A stretch of 64,000 nucleotides of DNA from positions 310,001 through 374,000 of the forward strand of contig NZ_JAQGCZ010000002.1 of NCBI RefSeq assembly GCF_027706845.1, given 5' to 3'. Source of the DNA: Mycolicibacterium sp. BiH015 (GTDB lineage: Bacteria; Actinomycetota; Actinomycetes; Mycobacteriales; Mycobacteriaceae). The notes beneath the pieces were generated by a model, which worked only from the letters and a program-made list of their open reading frames with translations, did no database searches and had not been told where the DNA came from. A program made the translations under genes and the position numbers. Shown one piece after another: positions 1 through 8,166 of this stretch (its first letter is position 1; the number at the start of each line of letters is the position of its first letter).

Positions 1-541
1 CGTCGCGGTTTACCGCACCGGTGTTGATCGCCGCGCCCAGGCCGGCCATCACACCGCAGCCGAGCAGGCCCGCCGCGGCGGGGTCGGCGGCCGAGTCGAC
101 CTTCGTGCACTGGCCCTCGTGGACCAGGGTCTTGTCGGCGAATGCGCCGATGCCCAGGGCCGGGGTCAGCTCGGTGCCGTCGGTCAATGTCATCTTCTGG
201 GCGGCGTTGAAGGTGTCGAAGCACAGGTGCGGGCGGCCGCGCTTGCAGGCTCGGCACTGGCCGCACACCGCACGCCAGTTCAGGATCACGAAGTCGCCGG
301 GCGCCACGTTGGTGACGCCCTCGCCGACGGACTCGACCAGACCGGCGGCTTCGTGGCCGAGCAGGAACGGGAACTCGTCGTTGATTCCGCCTTCGCGGTA
401 GGTCAGATCGGTGTGGCACACGCCGCAGGCCTGGATGTCGACGACGACCTCGCCCGGGCCGGGATCGGGGATGACAATGTCGACCACCTCGACCGGTTGA
501 CCTTTCGAACGTGAAATCACACCGCGCACCGTCTGAGTCAT
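1..541 (-). CDS. mscR: S-nitrosomycothiol reductase / mycothiol-dependent formaldehyde dehydrogenase, N-terminal part
   Basis: Zinc-dependent class III alcohol dehydrogenase family. The family oxidises S-hydroxymethyl-mycothiol (formaldehyde detoxification) and reduces S-nitrosomycothiol in the cytosol. Only the first 180 codons are present; the gene runs off the left edge. It starts at an ATG ([10 protein letters not shown]). Visible are the catalytic-zinc motif [14 protein letters not shown] near residue 38, GHEAAG near 62, and the structural-zinc cysteines in [15 protein letters not shown] around residues 90-105. The sequence closely resembles what I recall of M. tuberculosis Rv2259. The NAD-binding Rossmann half lies outside the window. 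The divergent LuxR-type gene starts 144 bp away. Confidence 0.93.
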   Translation of the reverse strand, partial: MTQTVRGVISRSKGQPVEVVDIVIPDPGPGEVVVDIQACGVCHTDLTYREGGINDEFPFLLGHEAAGLVESVGEGVTNVAPGDFVILNWRAVCGQCRACKRGRPHLCFDTFNAAQKMTLTDGTELTPALGIGAFADKTLVHEGQCTKVDSAADPAAAGLLGCGVMAGLGAAINTGAVNRD

Positions 542-685
542 GCCTGAACCCTAATGGGTCGACCGCGAAGTGGAACAGTGTCCAAACCGATGTCCATAGA
601 GCCGGGCCGCTGATCCGTGGGTATTGGATGCCTCTCGCTAAACGAGCAGGCCGATCGACCCGCAGAGCGATACCGTAGATGCGCG

Positions 686-2305
686 ATGTTGACCGACACT
701 CAGACCGATCTGCTTTCCGCCGCGCGTGCCGCGCACCAGCGGTTGGACTGGCGCGCCAGCTACGAGGCCTTCGATCTCGCGAGCCGGCATGCGGCGCTGA
801 GGACCGATGATCTCGAGGCGTTCGCCTACGCGGCCTGGCGGCTCGGCCACGTCAAGGAGGCGAGCCGGGCAGCCGAGCGGGTGTTCGCAGAACTCACCCG
901 AACCGATCCCGTGGCGGCCGCGATGAAGGCGAACGAGCTCGCGCTGGCGTGGCTGGTTCGCGGAGACATCAACATCGGGCAGGGCTGGATGAACCGGGCC
1001 CGCAGACTCCTCGCCGCCGCCGACGAGAGCGGGGCCCACGGCTTTCTGCTGTATCTCGACGCCGTGGTAGCGGTGCTGGCGCAGGACCTCGATGCCCTCG
1101 GCGCTCACGTCCGGGCGCTGCGGGAGATCGCGGTGCGGTTGGACGTGCCTGCGCTGACGGCGCTGGGCCTCATTGCCGCCGGCCTCGAGGCAATCTTGCA
1201 CAAGCGCACCGCCGAGGGCTACGCGCTGATCGACGAGGCCATCCTGCCATTGGTCGCCGACCAGGTGCCGATCGAATGGGCCGGCGACATCTACTGCATC
1301 GTCCTGCACCACACCCACAAGCTCGCCGACCTTCCGCGGATGCGGTCCTGGACGCAGTCCATGGAGCAGTGGTGCGGGCTGTCGGGCTCGGTGCCCTACG
1401 GCGGGGTGTGCGATGTGCACCGGCTCCAGGTACAGGTAGCCACCGACGATTACCGAGTGCTGCAGGATCGGCTTGAGCGAGCCAGCCGCGCCCTGTCGGA
1501 GGTGAACGGATGGGCCGCTGCCGAGGGCTACTACCAACTCGGTGAGGTCCGTCGCCTGATGGGCGATTTCGCGGGTGCGACAACAGCTTTCGATCAAGCC
1601 AGAGCCCTCGGCATGGATCCGCAGCCGGGTGCGGCCCTGCTGGCGTGCCGACGCGGAGACTCGGCGGGCGCATGGACGGCGATCCGGCTGGCGCTGGCCG
1701 GTGGCGACAGGCTTGCGCGAGTTCGCCTGCTGCGGGCAGCTGTGGAGATCGCCCTGGGCCGCGACGCCCTCGACGAGGCCGAGAGCTATTGCTGCGAATT
1801 GGAAGACGACGCGCGGGCATTCGGCACACCGGGATTTCTCGCCTGGGCGGCACACGCCCGCGGGGCCGTGGAGGTGCGCCGCGGTCGCTTCGGCGCGGCG
1901 GTCACGGCGCTGCAGAATGCCCTGCGCGAGTACCGGATTCAGCAGTCCCGCTACGAGACCGCCGAAGTGTATGAATGGCTGTCGCTGGCGCGGCGCGGAC
2001 TCGGTGACCACGATGCCGCTGCGGCCGACGCCGCGACCGCGGACGCGATCTACGCTCAGCTCGGCGTCGAGCCCGCCGGTATCTGCGGGACGCCGACACC
2101 GGGCGGACTGACCCGACGTGAACTGGAGGTGCTGTCCCGCATCGCGGGTGGCGCCACCAACCGGCAGGTCGCCCAGCAGCTGCACCTGTCGGACAAAACC
2201 GTGGGACGGCACCTGGCCAACATCTACGCCAAGCTCGGGGTGTCGACCCGCACCGCGGCGGCGAACTGGGCGCATCAGCACGGTGTACTCACCGAACACG
2301 CCTGA
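686..2305 (+). CDS. LuxR-family transcriptional regulator with TPR-like sensor region
   Basis: Protein of 539 residues. The C-terminal ~65 residues form a LuxR/GerE helix-turn-helix (LTRRELEVL, then TNRQVAQQLHLSDKTVGRHL and YAKLGVSTRTAAA). The preceding ~450 residues are alanine/leucine-rich helical repeats of TPR type, as in LAL-like regulators, but no Walker A motif is seen, so this is not a full ATPase-bearing LAL protein. An upstream GTG at 617 would add 23 residues rich in charged and cysteine residues. The ATG at 686 is preferred because a TACCGT -10-like box sits at 671-676. The methyltransferase gene begins 87 bp downstream on the same strand and is the obvious target candidate. The ligand is unknown. 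Confidence 0.85.
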   Translation: MLTDTQTDLLSAARAAHQRLDWRASYEAFDLASRHAALRTDDLEAFAYAAWRLGHVKEASRAAERVFAELTRTDPVAAAMKANELALAWLVRGDINIGQGWMNRARRLLAAADESGAHGFLLYLDAVVAVLAQDLDALGAHVRALREIAVRLDVPALTALGLIAAGLEAILHKRTAEGYALIDEAILPLVADQVPIEWAGDIYCIVLHHTHKLADLPRMRSWTQSMEQWCGLSGSVPYGGVCDVHRLQVQVATDDYRVLQDRLERASRALSEVNGWAAAEGYYQLGEVRRLMGDFAGATTAFDQARALGMDPQPGAALLACRRGDSAGAWTAIRLALAGGDRLARVRLLRAAVEIALGRDALDEAESYCCELEDDARAFGTPGFLAWAAHARGAVEVRRGRFGAAVTALQNALREYRIQQSRYETAEVYEWLSLARRGLGDHDAAAADAATADAIYAQLGVEPAGICGTPTPGGLTRRELEVLSRIAGGATNRQVAQQLHLSDKTVGRHLANIYAKLGVSTRTAAANWAHQHGVLTEHA

Positions 2306-2343
2306 TCTGCATCATTTGCACCATCGGCTGAGACGGAAATTCC

Positions 2344-2385
2344 ATCGATCGATCGATTCGTTCGAACCAGGTTGTCCCCTAACGT
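2344..2385 (+). promoter_or_regulatory. 14-bp palindrome followed by a leaderless-type promoter
   Basis: Positions 2344-2357 read ATCGATCGATCGAT, a perfect palindrome. A TAACGT -10-like box lies at 2380-2385, exactly 7 bases before the ATG at 2393, the spacing expected for a leaderless mycobacterial transcript. The palindrome would cover or abut the -35 region, a plausible place for an operator. Binding by the neighbouring LuxR-type protein is a guess. Confidence 0.45.
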
Positions 2386-2392
2386 CATCGCC

Positions 2393-3499
2393 ATGACAAC
2401 TGTGAACGTCAACCCGGTGCACACCGCCGAGTCCACCGAGGCCTTCGCGCAACGTCTCGTCGAAACCATCGACGCCGCGAGCGTCGCGCTGCTGCTGTCG
2501 ATCGGGCATCAGACCGCCCTGTTCGACACCATGGCCACGCTGCCGGCCGCCAACAGCACGCAGATCGCCGACGCGGCTGGCCTCAACGAGCGCTACGTCC
2601 GGGAGTGGCTCGGTGGCATGGTCGCCGGGCGCATCGTCGATTACGACGCTGCGACGCAGACATATTCGCTTGCCCCGGAGCGCGCCGCGGTGCTGACGCG
2701 CGCCGCGGGTCCGGACAATCTGGCCCGCGTCGCGCAGTTCATCCCGCTGCTCGGTGAAGTCGAGCAGAAGATCATCGACTGCTTCCGTCACGGCGGCGGC
2801 CTGTCGTACTCGGAGTATCCGCGCTTCCACACCCTGATGGCAGAGGAGAGCGGCGAGGTCTTCGACGCCGCCCTCGTCGACGTGATCCTCCCCATGGTCG
2901 ACGGCCTGCCCGAACGCCTACAGGCGGGGGCCGACGTCGCGGACTTCGGTTGCGGCAGTGGGCATGCCATCAACGTCATGGCCCAGGCCTTCCCCGCCAG
3001 CCGCTTCGTCGGTATCGACTTCTCCGACGAGGGCCTCGGTGTCGGCATCCGCGAAGCGCGCCAGCTCGGGCTGGCCAACGCGACGTTCCAGGCGGCAGAC
3101 GTGGCCGCCTACGGCGAGGTCGAGGCGTTCGATGTGGTCACCGCGTTCGACGCCATTCACGACCAGGCTCACCCCGGCCGCGTGCTGGAGAACATCTACC
3201 GGGCGCTGCGCCCCGGCGGCACGTTCCTGATGGTCGACATCAAATCGTCGAGCCGTGTCGAGGACAACGTGGGCGTGCCGCTGGCCACCTACCTTTACAC
3301 GGTGTCGACGATGCACTGCATGAGCGTGTCGTTGGGCCTCGACGGTGACGGGCTCGGGACGTGCTGGGGCCGCGAGCTGGCCATGTCGATGCTCGCGGAC
3401 GCGGGATTCAGCGACGTGCAGGTGCGCGAGGTCGACTCCGATCCACTGAACTTCTACTACATCGCGCGCAAGTGGGACCGGGGCAGAATGCAACGGTGA
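2393..3499 (+). CDS. Class I SAM-dependent methyltransferase with winged-helix N-terminus (Rv2258c-like)
   Basis: Protein of 368 residues. The N-terminal ~110 residues look like the winged-helix dimerisation domain of small-molecule O-methyltransferases ([20 protein letters not shown], then a helix-turn-helix-like stretch with [13 protein letters not shown]). The SAM-binding domain follows, with motif [17 protein letters not shown] near residue 185, [11 protein letters not shown], and the post-motif [17 protein letters not shown]. It resembles M. tuberculosis Rv2258c, once annotated as a regulator and later recognised as a methyltransferase; the substrate is unknown. The ATG at 2393 fits the leaderless promoter better than an in-frame start seven codons upstream (2372). 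Its stop overlaps the next start (GTGA), so the two genes are translationally coupled. Confidence 0.9.
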   Translation: MTTVNVNPVHTAESTEAFAQRLVETIDAASVALLLSIGHQTALFDTMATLPAANSTQIADAAGLNERYVREWLGGMVAGRIVDYDAATQTYSLAPERAAVLTRAAGPDNLARVAQFIPLLGEVEQKIIDCFRHGGGLSYSEYPRFHTLMAEESGEVFDAALVDVILPMVDGLPERLQAGADVADFGCGSGHAINVMAQAFPASRFVGIDFSDEGLGVGIREARQLGLANATFQAADVAAYGEVEAFDVVTAFDAIHDQAHPGRVLENIYRALRPGGTFLMVDIKSSSRVEDNVGVPLATYLYTVSTMHCMSVSLGLDGDGLGTCWGRELAMSMLADAGFSDVQVREVDSDPLNFYYIARKWDRGRMQR

Positions 3500-4320
3500 G
3501 CGCTCTCGACGTCCTCGACGACTGGCCGGTCCCCACTTCCGCTGCCGCGGTGGTGGGGCCATCCGGCGTTCTGACCCGCCACGGTGACACCGGGCGGCGG
3601 TTCCCGCTGGCGTCGGTGACCAAGCCGCTCGTCGCGCGCGCCGCGCAGGTGGCCGTCGAGGAAGGCGCCGTCGAGCTCGACACCTCGGCGGGCCCGCCGG
3701 GCGCGACGGTACGCCATCTGCTGGCCCACACCGCCGGCTACGAGATGACGTCGTCGAAGGTCATCGCCGCGCCGGGCACACGGCGGATCTACTCCAACTA
3801 TGGGTTCACCGCGCTCGCCGAGGTGATCGAGGCAAGCTCGTCGATCGCGTTCGGCAGCTACCTCACCGAGTCGGTGTTCGAGCCGCTCGGCATGACGGAC
3901 ACCGATCTCGAGGGCGGCAACGATGCCGCGGGGTTCGGCGTGACGTCGACCGTCGACGATCTGGTCTCGTTCGCAGGCGACCTGCTCGCGCCGGTGACGG
4001 TGTCGGAACAGATGCACGCCGACGCGACGAGCGTGCAGTTTCCTGGCCTCGATGGCGTCCTGCCCGGCTTCGGCGTCCAGCGTCCCAACGACTGGGGGCT
4101 CGGTTTCGAGATCCGCGGCGGCAAATCTCCGCACTGGACCGGGGCGTCCAACTCAACCCGCACATTCGGCCATTTCGGCCAGTCCGGGACGTTCCTGTGG
4201 GTTGATCCGGACGCCGCGCTTGCGCTCGTCGTGCTGACCGACCGCAAATTCGGCGAATGGGCGCACTCGGTGATGCCTGCGCTGTCTGATGAAGTCCTAA
4301 GAGAGTTCGGGGCGGACTAG
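3496..4320 (+). CDS. Serine hydrolase of the beta-lactamase / penicillin-binding class C type
   Basis: Protein of 274 residues, matching the length I recall for Rv2257c (272). The class C triad is visible: SxxK as SVTK near residue 40 ([10 protein letters not shown]), YxN as YSNYGF near residue 98, and HxG as HFGQSGT near residue 223. Such proteins are esterases, D-Ala peptidases or beta-lactamase-like enzymes. No signal peptide or membrane segment is seen, so a cytosolic esterase is likelier than a cell-wall enzyme. The start is a GTG overlapping the methyltransferase stop by 4 bases. The open frame continues 135 bases upstream to 3361, but that extension lies within the methyltransferase. 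Confidence 0.88.
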   Translation: MSALDVLDDWPVPTSAAAVVGPSGVLTRHGDTGRRFPLASVTKPLVARAAQVAVEEGAVELDTSAGPPGATVRHLLAHTAGYEMTSSKVIAAPGTRRIYSNYGFTALAEVIEASSSIAFGSYLTESVFEPLGMTDTDLEGGNDAAGFGVTSTVDDLVSFAGDLLAPVTVSEQMHADATSVQFPGLDGVLPGFGVQRPNDWGLGFEIRGGKSPHWTGASNSTRTFGHFGQSGTFLWVDPDAALALVVLTDRKFGEWAHSVMPALSDEVLREFGAD

Positions 4321-4457
4321 CGCAACACACGTCTCACAAGGCACAATAGACCCGCAAGTCACAGAACTTTATAGGCGCGCTCAGCTGGATCATCTGCTGC
4401 TCGGAAACCACCAGGTCGTTGGGGAAGACGTCCCTCGTGGAACCGAAGGAGTAGAGG

Positions 4458-4970
4458 ATGCGTGCAGCGAACCAATTCGCCGACGCGACGACCGGTGTGG
4501 TGTACATCCATGCCTCACCCGCGGCGGTGTGCCCGCATGTGGAGTGGGCTCTGTCGTCGACCCTCAACTCGAGGGCGAATCTGAAGTGGACCCCGCAGCC
4601 TGCCATGCCCGGTCAGCTGCGCGCCGTCACCAACTGGGTCGGGCCGGTCGGCACCGGAGGCCAGTTGGCCAACGCGCTGCGCTCGTGGTCCGTGCTGCGC
4701 TTCGAGGTGACCGAGGACCCCAGCAGCGGTGTCGACGGGCACCGCTGGTGCCACACCCCGCAACTCGGCCTGTGGAGTGGCGCGATGAGCGCCAACGGCG
4801 ACGTGATGGTCGGCGAGATGCGCCTGCGGACACTGATGGCCGGCGGGGCCGACATGCTGGCCTCGGAGCTGGATTCGGTCCTCGGGACGGCGTGGGACGA
4901 GGCCCTGGAGGCTTACCGGGACGGCGGCGAAGGTGCCGAGGTGAGCTGGCTGAGCAGGGGAGTCGGCTAA
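4458..4970 (+). CDS. DUF3145 family conserved mycobacterial protein
   Basis: Protein of 170 residues with the features of DUF3145 (Rv2256c-like): MRAANQFADATTGVVYIHAS at the start, then HVEWALSSTL, the tryptophan-rich LKWTPQPAMPGQLRAVTNWVG, and a C-terminal acidic helix with GTAWDEALEAYR. The family is restricted to actinobacteria and has no established function. No signal sequence or membrane segment is visible. A Shine-Dalgarno-like GGAG near 4447 precedes the ATG. A 137-bp gap separates it from the serine hydrolase, so it probably has its own promoter. Confidence 0.88.
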   Translation: MRAANQFADATTGVVYIHASPAAVCPHVEWALSSTLNSRANLKWTPQPAMPGQLRAVTNWVGPVGTGGQLANALRSWSVLRFEVTEDPSSGVDGHRWCHTPQLGLWSGAMSANGDVMVGEMRLRTLMAGGADMLASELDSVLGTAWDEALEAYRDGGEGAEVSWLSRGVG

Positions 4971-5056
4971 CGGCCGACCGATAGGTGAATGGGGACGAAG
5001 AAGTACGGCGCGGGTCCGCGCCACTGAAACACCTCGGCTTCGAACGCCCAGTCCAT
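4967..5056 (-). pseudogene. Possible 29-residue remnant of a DUF1905-type gene
   Basis: A short minus-strand frame reads MDWAFEAEVFQWRGPAPYFF and continues through VPIHLSV to a TAG at 4967-4969. From memory, DUF1905 proteins of actinobacteria begin this way (M-W-F-x-A-x-V-W-R-G-P-A-P-Y), but they continue for about 100 residues. Here the frame ends in the tail of the convergent DUF3145 gene. Its start lies 11 bases upstream of the lipid kinase gene's stop end. A decayed gene fragment fits best; chance is possible because the piece is short. Confidence 0.4.
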
Positions 5057-5066
5057 TCTCGGAACG

Positions 5067-5957
5067 TTACGGCCGGAGAATCTTCAGCGCGTTGGGGACG
5101 GCGGACACCTCCACGGGGAGCGGACAGACGTACTCACCGTCGGCATAGGCATTGATCCCGGGGCTGTCCACGCTGATCGTGCGCGCTCGCTTCGTGCTGA
5201 CCTCGTCCAGGTCGACGTGCGTGCCCTTGAACACCGTCGGGAACAGCCGGATCAGCCGGGTACGTGACGCCGATGCCACCATCGTCGCGTCGAGCATGCC
5301 GTCCTTCGGATCGGCGCCGGGGCAGATCTTCATTCCGCCGCCGTAGCTCTTCGTGTTTCCGAACGCGGCGAGCGTGAGCTCGGTGTCGACCTCGGAGCCG
5401 CCGTCGAATGACAGCCGGAATGGCAGCAGCCGCAGCTTCGAGATCTCGGCCACCATTGCCAGGTTGTACCGCATCCGCCCGTGCGGCCACGTCATCCGGT
5501 TGGTCCGATCGGTGACCAGCGAGTCGAAGCCCGCGGCCATCACGGTGCCGAACCATCGGTCGGTGCCGTCGGCGCCCGTGATGCGGCCGAGGTCGACGCG
5601 ATCTGCTGTGCCGTCGACGATGATGTCGGCAGCGGCCTCCGGGTTCTTGCTCGGGATGCCGAATTCGCGCGCATGGTCGTTACCGGTGCCTGCCGGGATG
5701 AGCCCGAGCGGAATGTCGGTCTGCGCCAGGACCTGCAGGGCCAGGGAGATGATCCCGTCGCCGCCGACCACCACGAGGGCGTCCATCCCACGCTCGAGGG
5801 CGCCCTCGACGAGCTGCCGCGCGTGCGCGGAATCGCGGCCGGCGATCGCGACGACGTCCACGCCGCGCTTGTGCAGCTGCGTGATCGCCCGCTCGGCGGC
5901 ATGCGGGGCGCTGCCATGTCCGGATGCCGGGTTGGTCAGCACCGTCACGCGTGTCAT
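5067..5957 (-). CDS. Diacylglycerol/lipid kinase (DagK family, Rv2252-like)
   Basis: Protein of 296 residues with the DAGK catalytic fold. It begins TRVTVLTNPASGHGSA, the nucleotide-binding motif VVVGGDGIIS lies at residues ~62-71, and GLIPAGTGNDHAREF lies at ~85-100. The C-terminal half has the conserved acidic and glycine-rich segments (MKICPGADPKDGMLD, then YADGEY). The M. tuberculosis homologue Rv2252 phosphorylates diacylglycerol and other neutral lipids and feeds phosphatidylinositol-mannoside precursors. The upstream FAD oxidase stop overlaps this ATG (ATGA, 5954-5957), so the two are coupled. The frame stays open upstream to 6533, but that part lies inside the oxidase. Confidence 0.92.
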   Translation of the reverse strand: MTRVTVLTNPASGHGSAPHAAERAITQLHKRGVDVVAIAGRDSAHARQLVEGALERGMDALVVVGGDGIISLALQVLAQTDIPLGLIPAGTGNDHAREFGIPSKNPEAAADIIVDGTADRVDLGRITGADGTDRWFGTVMAAGFDSLVTDRTNRMTWPHGRMRYNLAMVAEISKLRLLPFRLSFDGGSEVDTELTLAAFGNTKSYGGGMKICPGADPKDGMLDATMVASASRTRLIRLFPTVFKGTHVDLDEVSTKRARTISVDSPGINAYADGEYVCPLPVEVSAVPNALKILRP

Positions 5958-7570
5958 GGAATCAGCTTGCCCGGGTTGAGAATTCCGGCCGGATCGAGCG
6001 CGGCCTTGACGGCCCGCAGAATCGTGACACCGAGGTCGCCGATCTCGTCGCGCATCCATGGCCGGTGGTCGGCACCCACAGCATGGTGATGGGTGATGGT
6101 GGCGCCGGTGCGCACCATCGCATCCGACGCGGCGGCTTTCGCTGCGCGCCACTGCTCGACCGGGTTTCCCCGCTGTGCGGCGACGACGGTGAAGTACAGC
6201 GAGGCGCCGGTCGGATAGACGTGCGAGATGTGGCACAGCACCAGCGCCGGCGTGCCGGAATCGGCCAGCGACCTCGTCAGCGCCTCGGTGACGGCGCCCT
6301 TGAGGGCGGGCACGTTGGACCAGTTCGTGGCGGTCTCCAGCGTCTCGCACAGGGCGCCGGCCGACAGGAGCGCGTCGCGCAGATACGGCGCGTTGAACCG
6401 GCCATGCTCCCATGCCCGCGCGGGACCTTCGCCCAGTGACGTTCCGCCGTTGGCGGCCAGGAGGTCCTGGGTTTCGGCGTGCCTGCTCGCCACGTGCGCT
6501 TCGGTGCCCTCGAATGCCGTGATGGCCAGGCATCCGCCGGTGATCGTCTGCTCGCCGATGCTCTCAGTGGTTGCGAGGTTGACCCCGGTCTCGGCTTCGT
6601 CGGACAGCCGGATCACCGTGGGGCCGGTGCCCGTCTGAACCACGGCGCGCAGCGCGTCGGCGCCCGTCGCGAAGTCCGGGAACGACCAGGCCTCGTAGCG
6701 TGTCGCCTCCGGTACGGGATGGACGCGAACGCGGACCCTGGTGATGATTCCGAGAGTTCCTTCCGAGCCGATCAGCAGCTGGCGCAGATCCGGACCGGCT
6801 GCCGATTCGGGAGCCCGTCCGAGGTCGAGGACGCCGGCCGGGGTGACGGCGCGCAGACCGCGGACCATGTCGTTGAATCGGCCGTAGCCGGCGGAATCCT
6901 GGCCTGACGAGCGCGTCGCGGCGAATCCGCCGATGGTCGCGAACAGGAAGCTCTGCGGGAAGTGCCCGAGCGAGAAGCCACGCTCTCCGAGAAGTCGCTC
7001 CGCTTCGGGGCCCGACAGCCCGGCGCCCAGTTCTGCCTCCCACGACACCTCGTCGAGGGAGTGCAGGCTGTCGAGCCTGCGCAGATCCAGCGAGACGACG
7101 GCTTTGAAGTCGCCGCGGGCAGGGTCGAGCCCTCCGACCACGCTGGTGCCGCCGCCGAACGGAACGATGGCGATGCTGCGGTCGCCGCAGAATCGGAGGA
7201 TCTTCGCGATCTCGTCCTCGGTACCGGGAATGAGCACTGCGTCCGGTGCATCCTGGACCCCGAAGTCTTTGCGGCGCAACAGGTCCAGAGTGGACTTTCC
7301 GCCGGCGCGCAGAAGGCGGGCGCGGTCGTCGATCGTCACGTGCTCGTCGCCGAGGATTGCGCTCAGGCCCTCTCGGTCGGCTGCGGACAACGCCGACGGG
7401 CGAAGCCGCACCTGGTCGATCGTGGGCTCCTCGACGCCACCACCCTCGATGCCCAGCGCCTGTTCGAGCAGTGATCGGATGGCGGGGGAGAGCGGCTTGG
7501 CCGCTGCCGGGTCACCCCACGCGTTCCACTGCATCGGCGGGTCGCTGGGACGGGCATCAGCCGGAATCAT
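5954..7570 (-). CDS. FAD-linked oxidase of the alkyl-dihydroxyacetonephosphate synthase type (Rv2251-like)
   Basis: Protein of 538 residues with the vanillyl-alcohol-oxidase fold. The PCMH FAD-binding domain covers about residues 100-290 (IVPFGGGTSVVGGLDP, then ATIGGFAATRSSGQDSAGYGR and LIGSEGTLGIITRV). The substrate-cap and C-terminal FAD-oxidase domain runs to the end, with the histidine-rich GATITHHHAVGADHRPWM near residue 498 typical of alkyl-DHAP synthases. The natural substrate in mycobacteria is not settled. It is coupled to the lipid kinase and faces the TetR and GlpD genes, suggesting a glycerol-lipid theme. The ATG at 7570 leaves only 17 bases to the divergent TetR start. An alternative ATG at 7534 would shorten it by 12 residues. 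Confidence 0.88.
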   Translation of the reverse strand: MIPADARPSDPPMQWNAWGDPAAAKPLSPAIRSLLEQALGIEGGGVEEPTIDQVRLRPSALSAADREGLSAILGDEHVTIDDRARLLRAGGKSTLDLLRRKDFGVQDAPDAVLIPGTEDEIAKILRFCGDRSIAIVPFGGGTSVVGGLDPARGDFKAVVSLDLRRLDSLHSLDEVSWEAELGAGLSGPEAERLLGERGFSLGHFPQSFLFATIGGFAATRSSGQDSAGYGRFNDMVRGLRAVTPAGVLDLGRAPESAAGPDLRQLLIGSEGTLGIITRVRVRVHPVPEATRYEAWSFPDFATGADALRAVVQTGTGPTVIRLSDEAETGVNLATTESIGEQTITGGCLAITAFEGTEAHVASRHAETQDLLAANGGTSLGEGPARAWEHGRFNAPYLRDALLSAGALCETLETATNWSNVPALKGAVTEALTRSLADSGTPALVLCHISHVYPTGASLYFTVVAAQRGNPVEQWRAAKAAASDAMVRTGATITHHHAVGADHRPWMRDEIGDLGVTILRAVKAALDPAGILNPGKLIP

Positions 7571-7587
7571 GCGTTACAGTATTACAG
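7571..7587. promoter_or_regulatory. Overlapping divergent leaderless promoters with TTACAG direct repeat
   Basis: Only 17 bases separate the ATGs of the FAD oxidase (minus) and the TetR gene (plus). They contain TTACAG twice (7574-7579 and 7582-7587). Plus strand: TACAGT at 7575-7580 lies 7 bases before the TetR ATG. Minus strand: TACTGT (7581-7576) lies 5 bases before the oxidase ATG. Both fit TANNNT -10 boxes of leaderless transcripts, so the two polymerases would compete for the same DNA. The repeated TTACAG is a candidate TetR operator. Confidence 0.5.
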
Positions 7588-8166
7588 ATGGTGTCAATCC
7601 GTAACTCGGAATCGAGCGTTGAGCAGCGAATCCTCGACGCTGCTGCGGCGTGCATCCTCGCCTATGGGGTCGAGCGCACCACCATGACCGAAATCGCCCG
7701 CCGCGCCCGGGTCAGCAGGCCGACCATCTACCGACGCTGGCCCGACATCCGCTGGGTGATCGCCGAACTCCTGACGGTGCGAATCTCCGGTGTGCTCGAC
7801 GCCGTCCCAGACGCTGGAGTCAGTCGCGAGGACCTCGTCGATCGGGTCGTCGCGATCGCAGAGCATCTCCGCCGCGACGAGATCGTGATGTCGGTGATCT
7901 TCAACGCGCCGACGCTGGCGATGGTCTACATCACCGAACGTCTCGGAACCAGCCAGCAGTTGCTCGTCGACGCCCTCGCCGCGGCGATCAAGGCCGGCCA
8001 GGAAGACGGCAGCGTGCGTAACGGCGATCCGTACGAGATGGGTGCGATGTGCCTTCTCATCACGCAGTCGACCATCCAGTCGGCGCAGATGGTGGAAAAG
8101 ATCCTCGACCGCGACGCACTCAGCGTAGAGCTGGCGCATTCATTGAACGGATATCTGAAACCATGA
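7588..8166 (+). CDS. TetR/AcrR-family transcriptional regulator (Rv2250c-like)
   Basis: Protein of 192 residues. The N-terminal TetR helix-turn-helix is clear at residues ~12-58: QRILDAAAACILAYG, TTMTEIARRARVSRPTIYRRW. The C-terminal ligand-binding half is helical with no recognisable ligand signature. It lies between the divergent FAD oxidase/lipid kinase pair and glpD1, with which it is coupled (ATGA overlap at 8163-8166). It probably autoregulates and controls both directions from the 17-bp spacer. The frame stays open upstream to 7246 within the oxidase; the ATG at 7588 is preferred because it places the HTH at the usual distance from the N-terminus and fits the promoter. Confidence 0.9.
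   Translation: MVSIRNSESSVEQRILDAAAACILAYGVERTTMTEIARRARVSRPTIYRRWPDIRWVIAELLTVRISGVLDAVPDAGVSREDLVDRVVAIAEHLRRDEIVMSVIFNAPTLAMVYITERLGTSQQLLVDALAAAIKAGQEDGSVRNGDPYEMGAMCLLITQSTIQSAQMVEKILDRDALSVELAHSLNGYLKP

Noticed and set aside
617..685. Upstream GTG start for the LuxR-type gene
   Set aside because: The extra 23 residues are unlike a protein N-terminus and a -10-like box at 671-676 falls inside them; ATG at 686 preferred.
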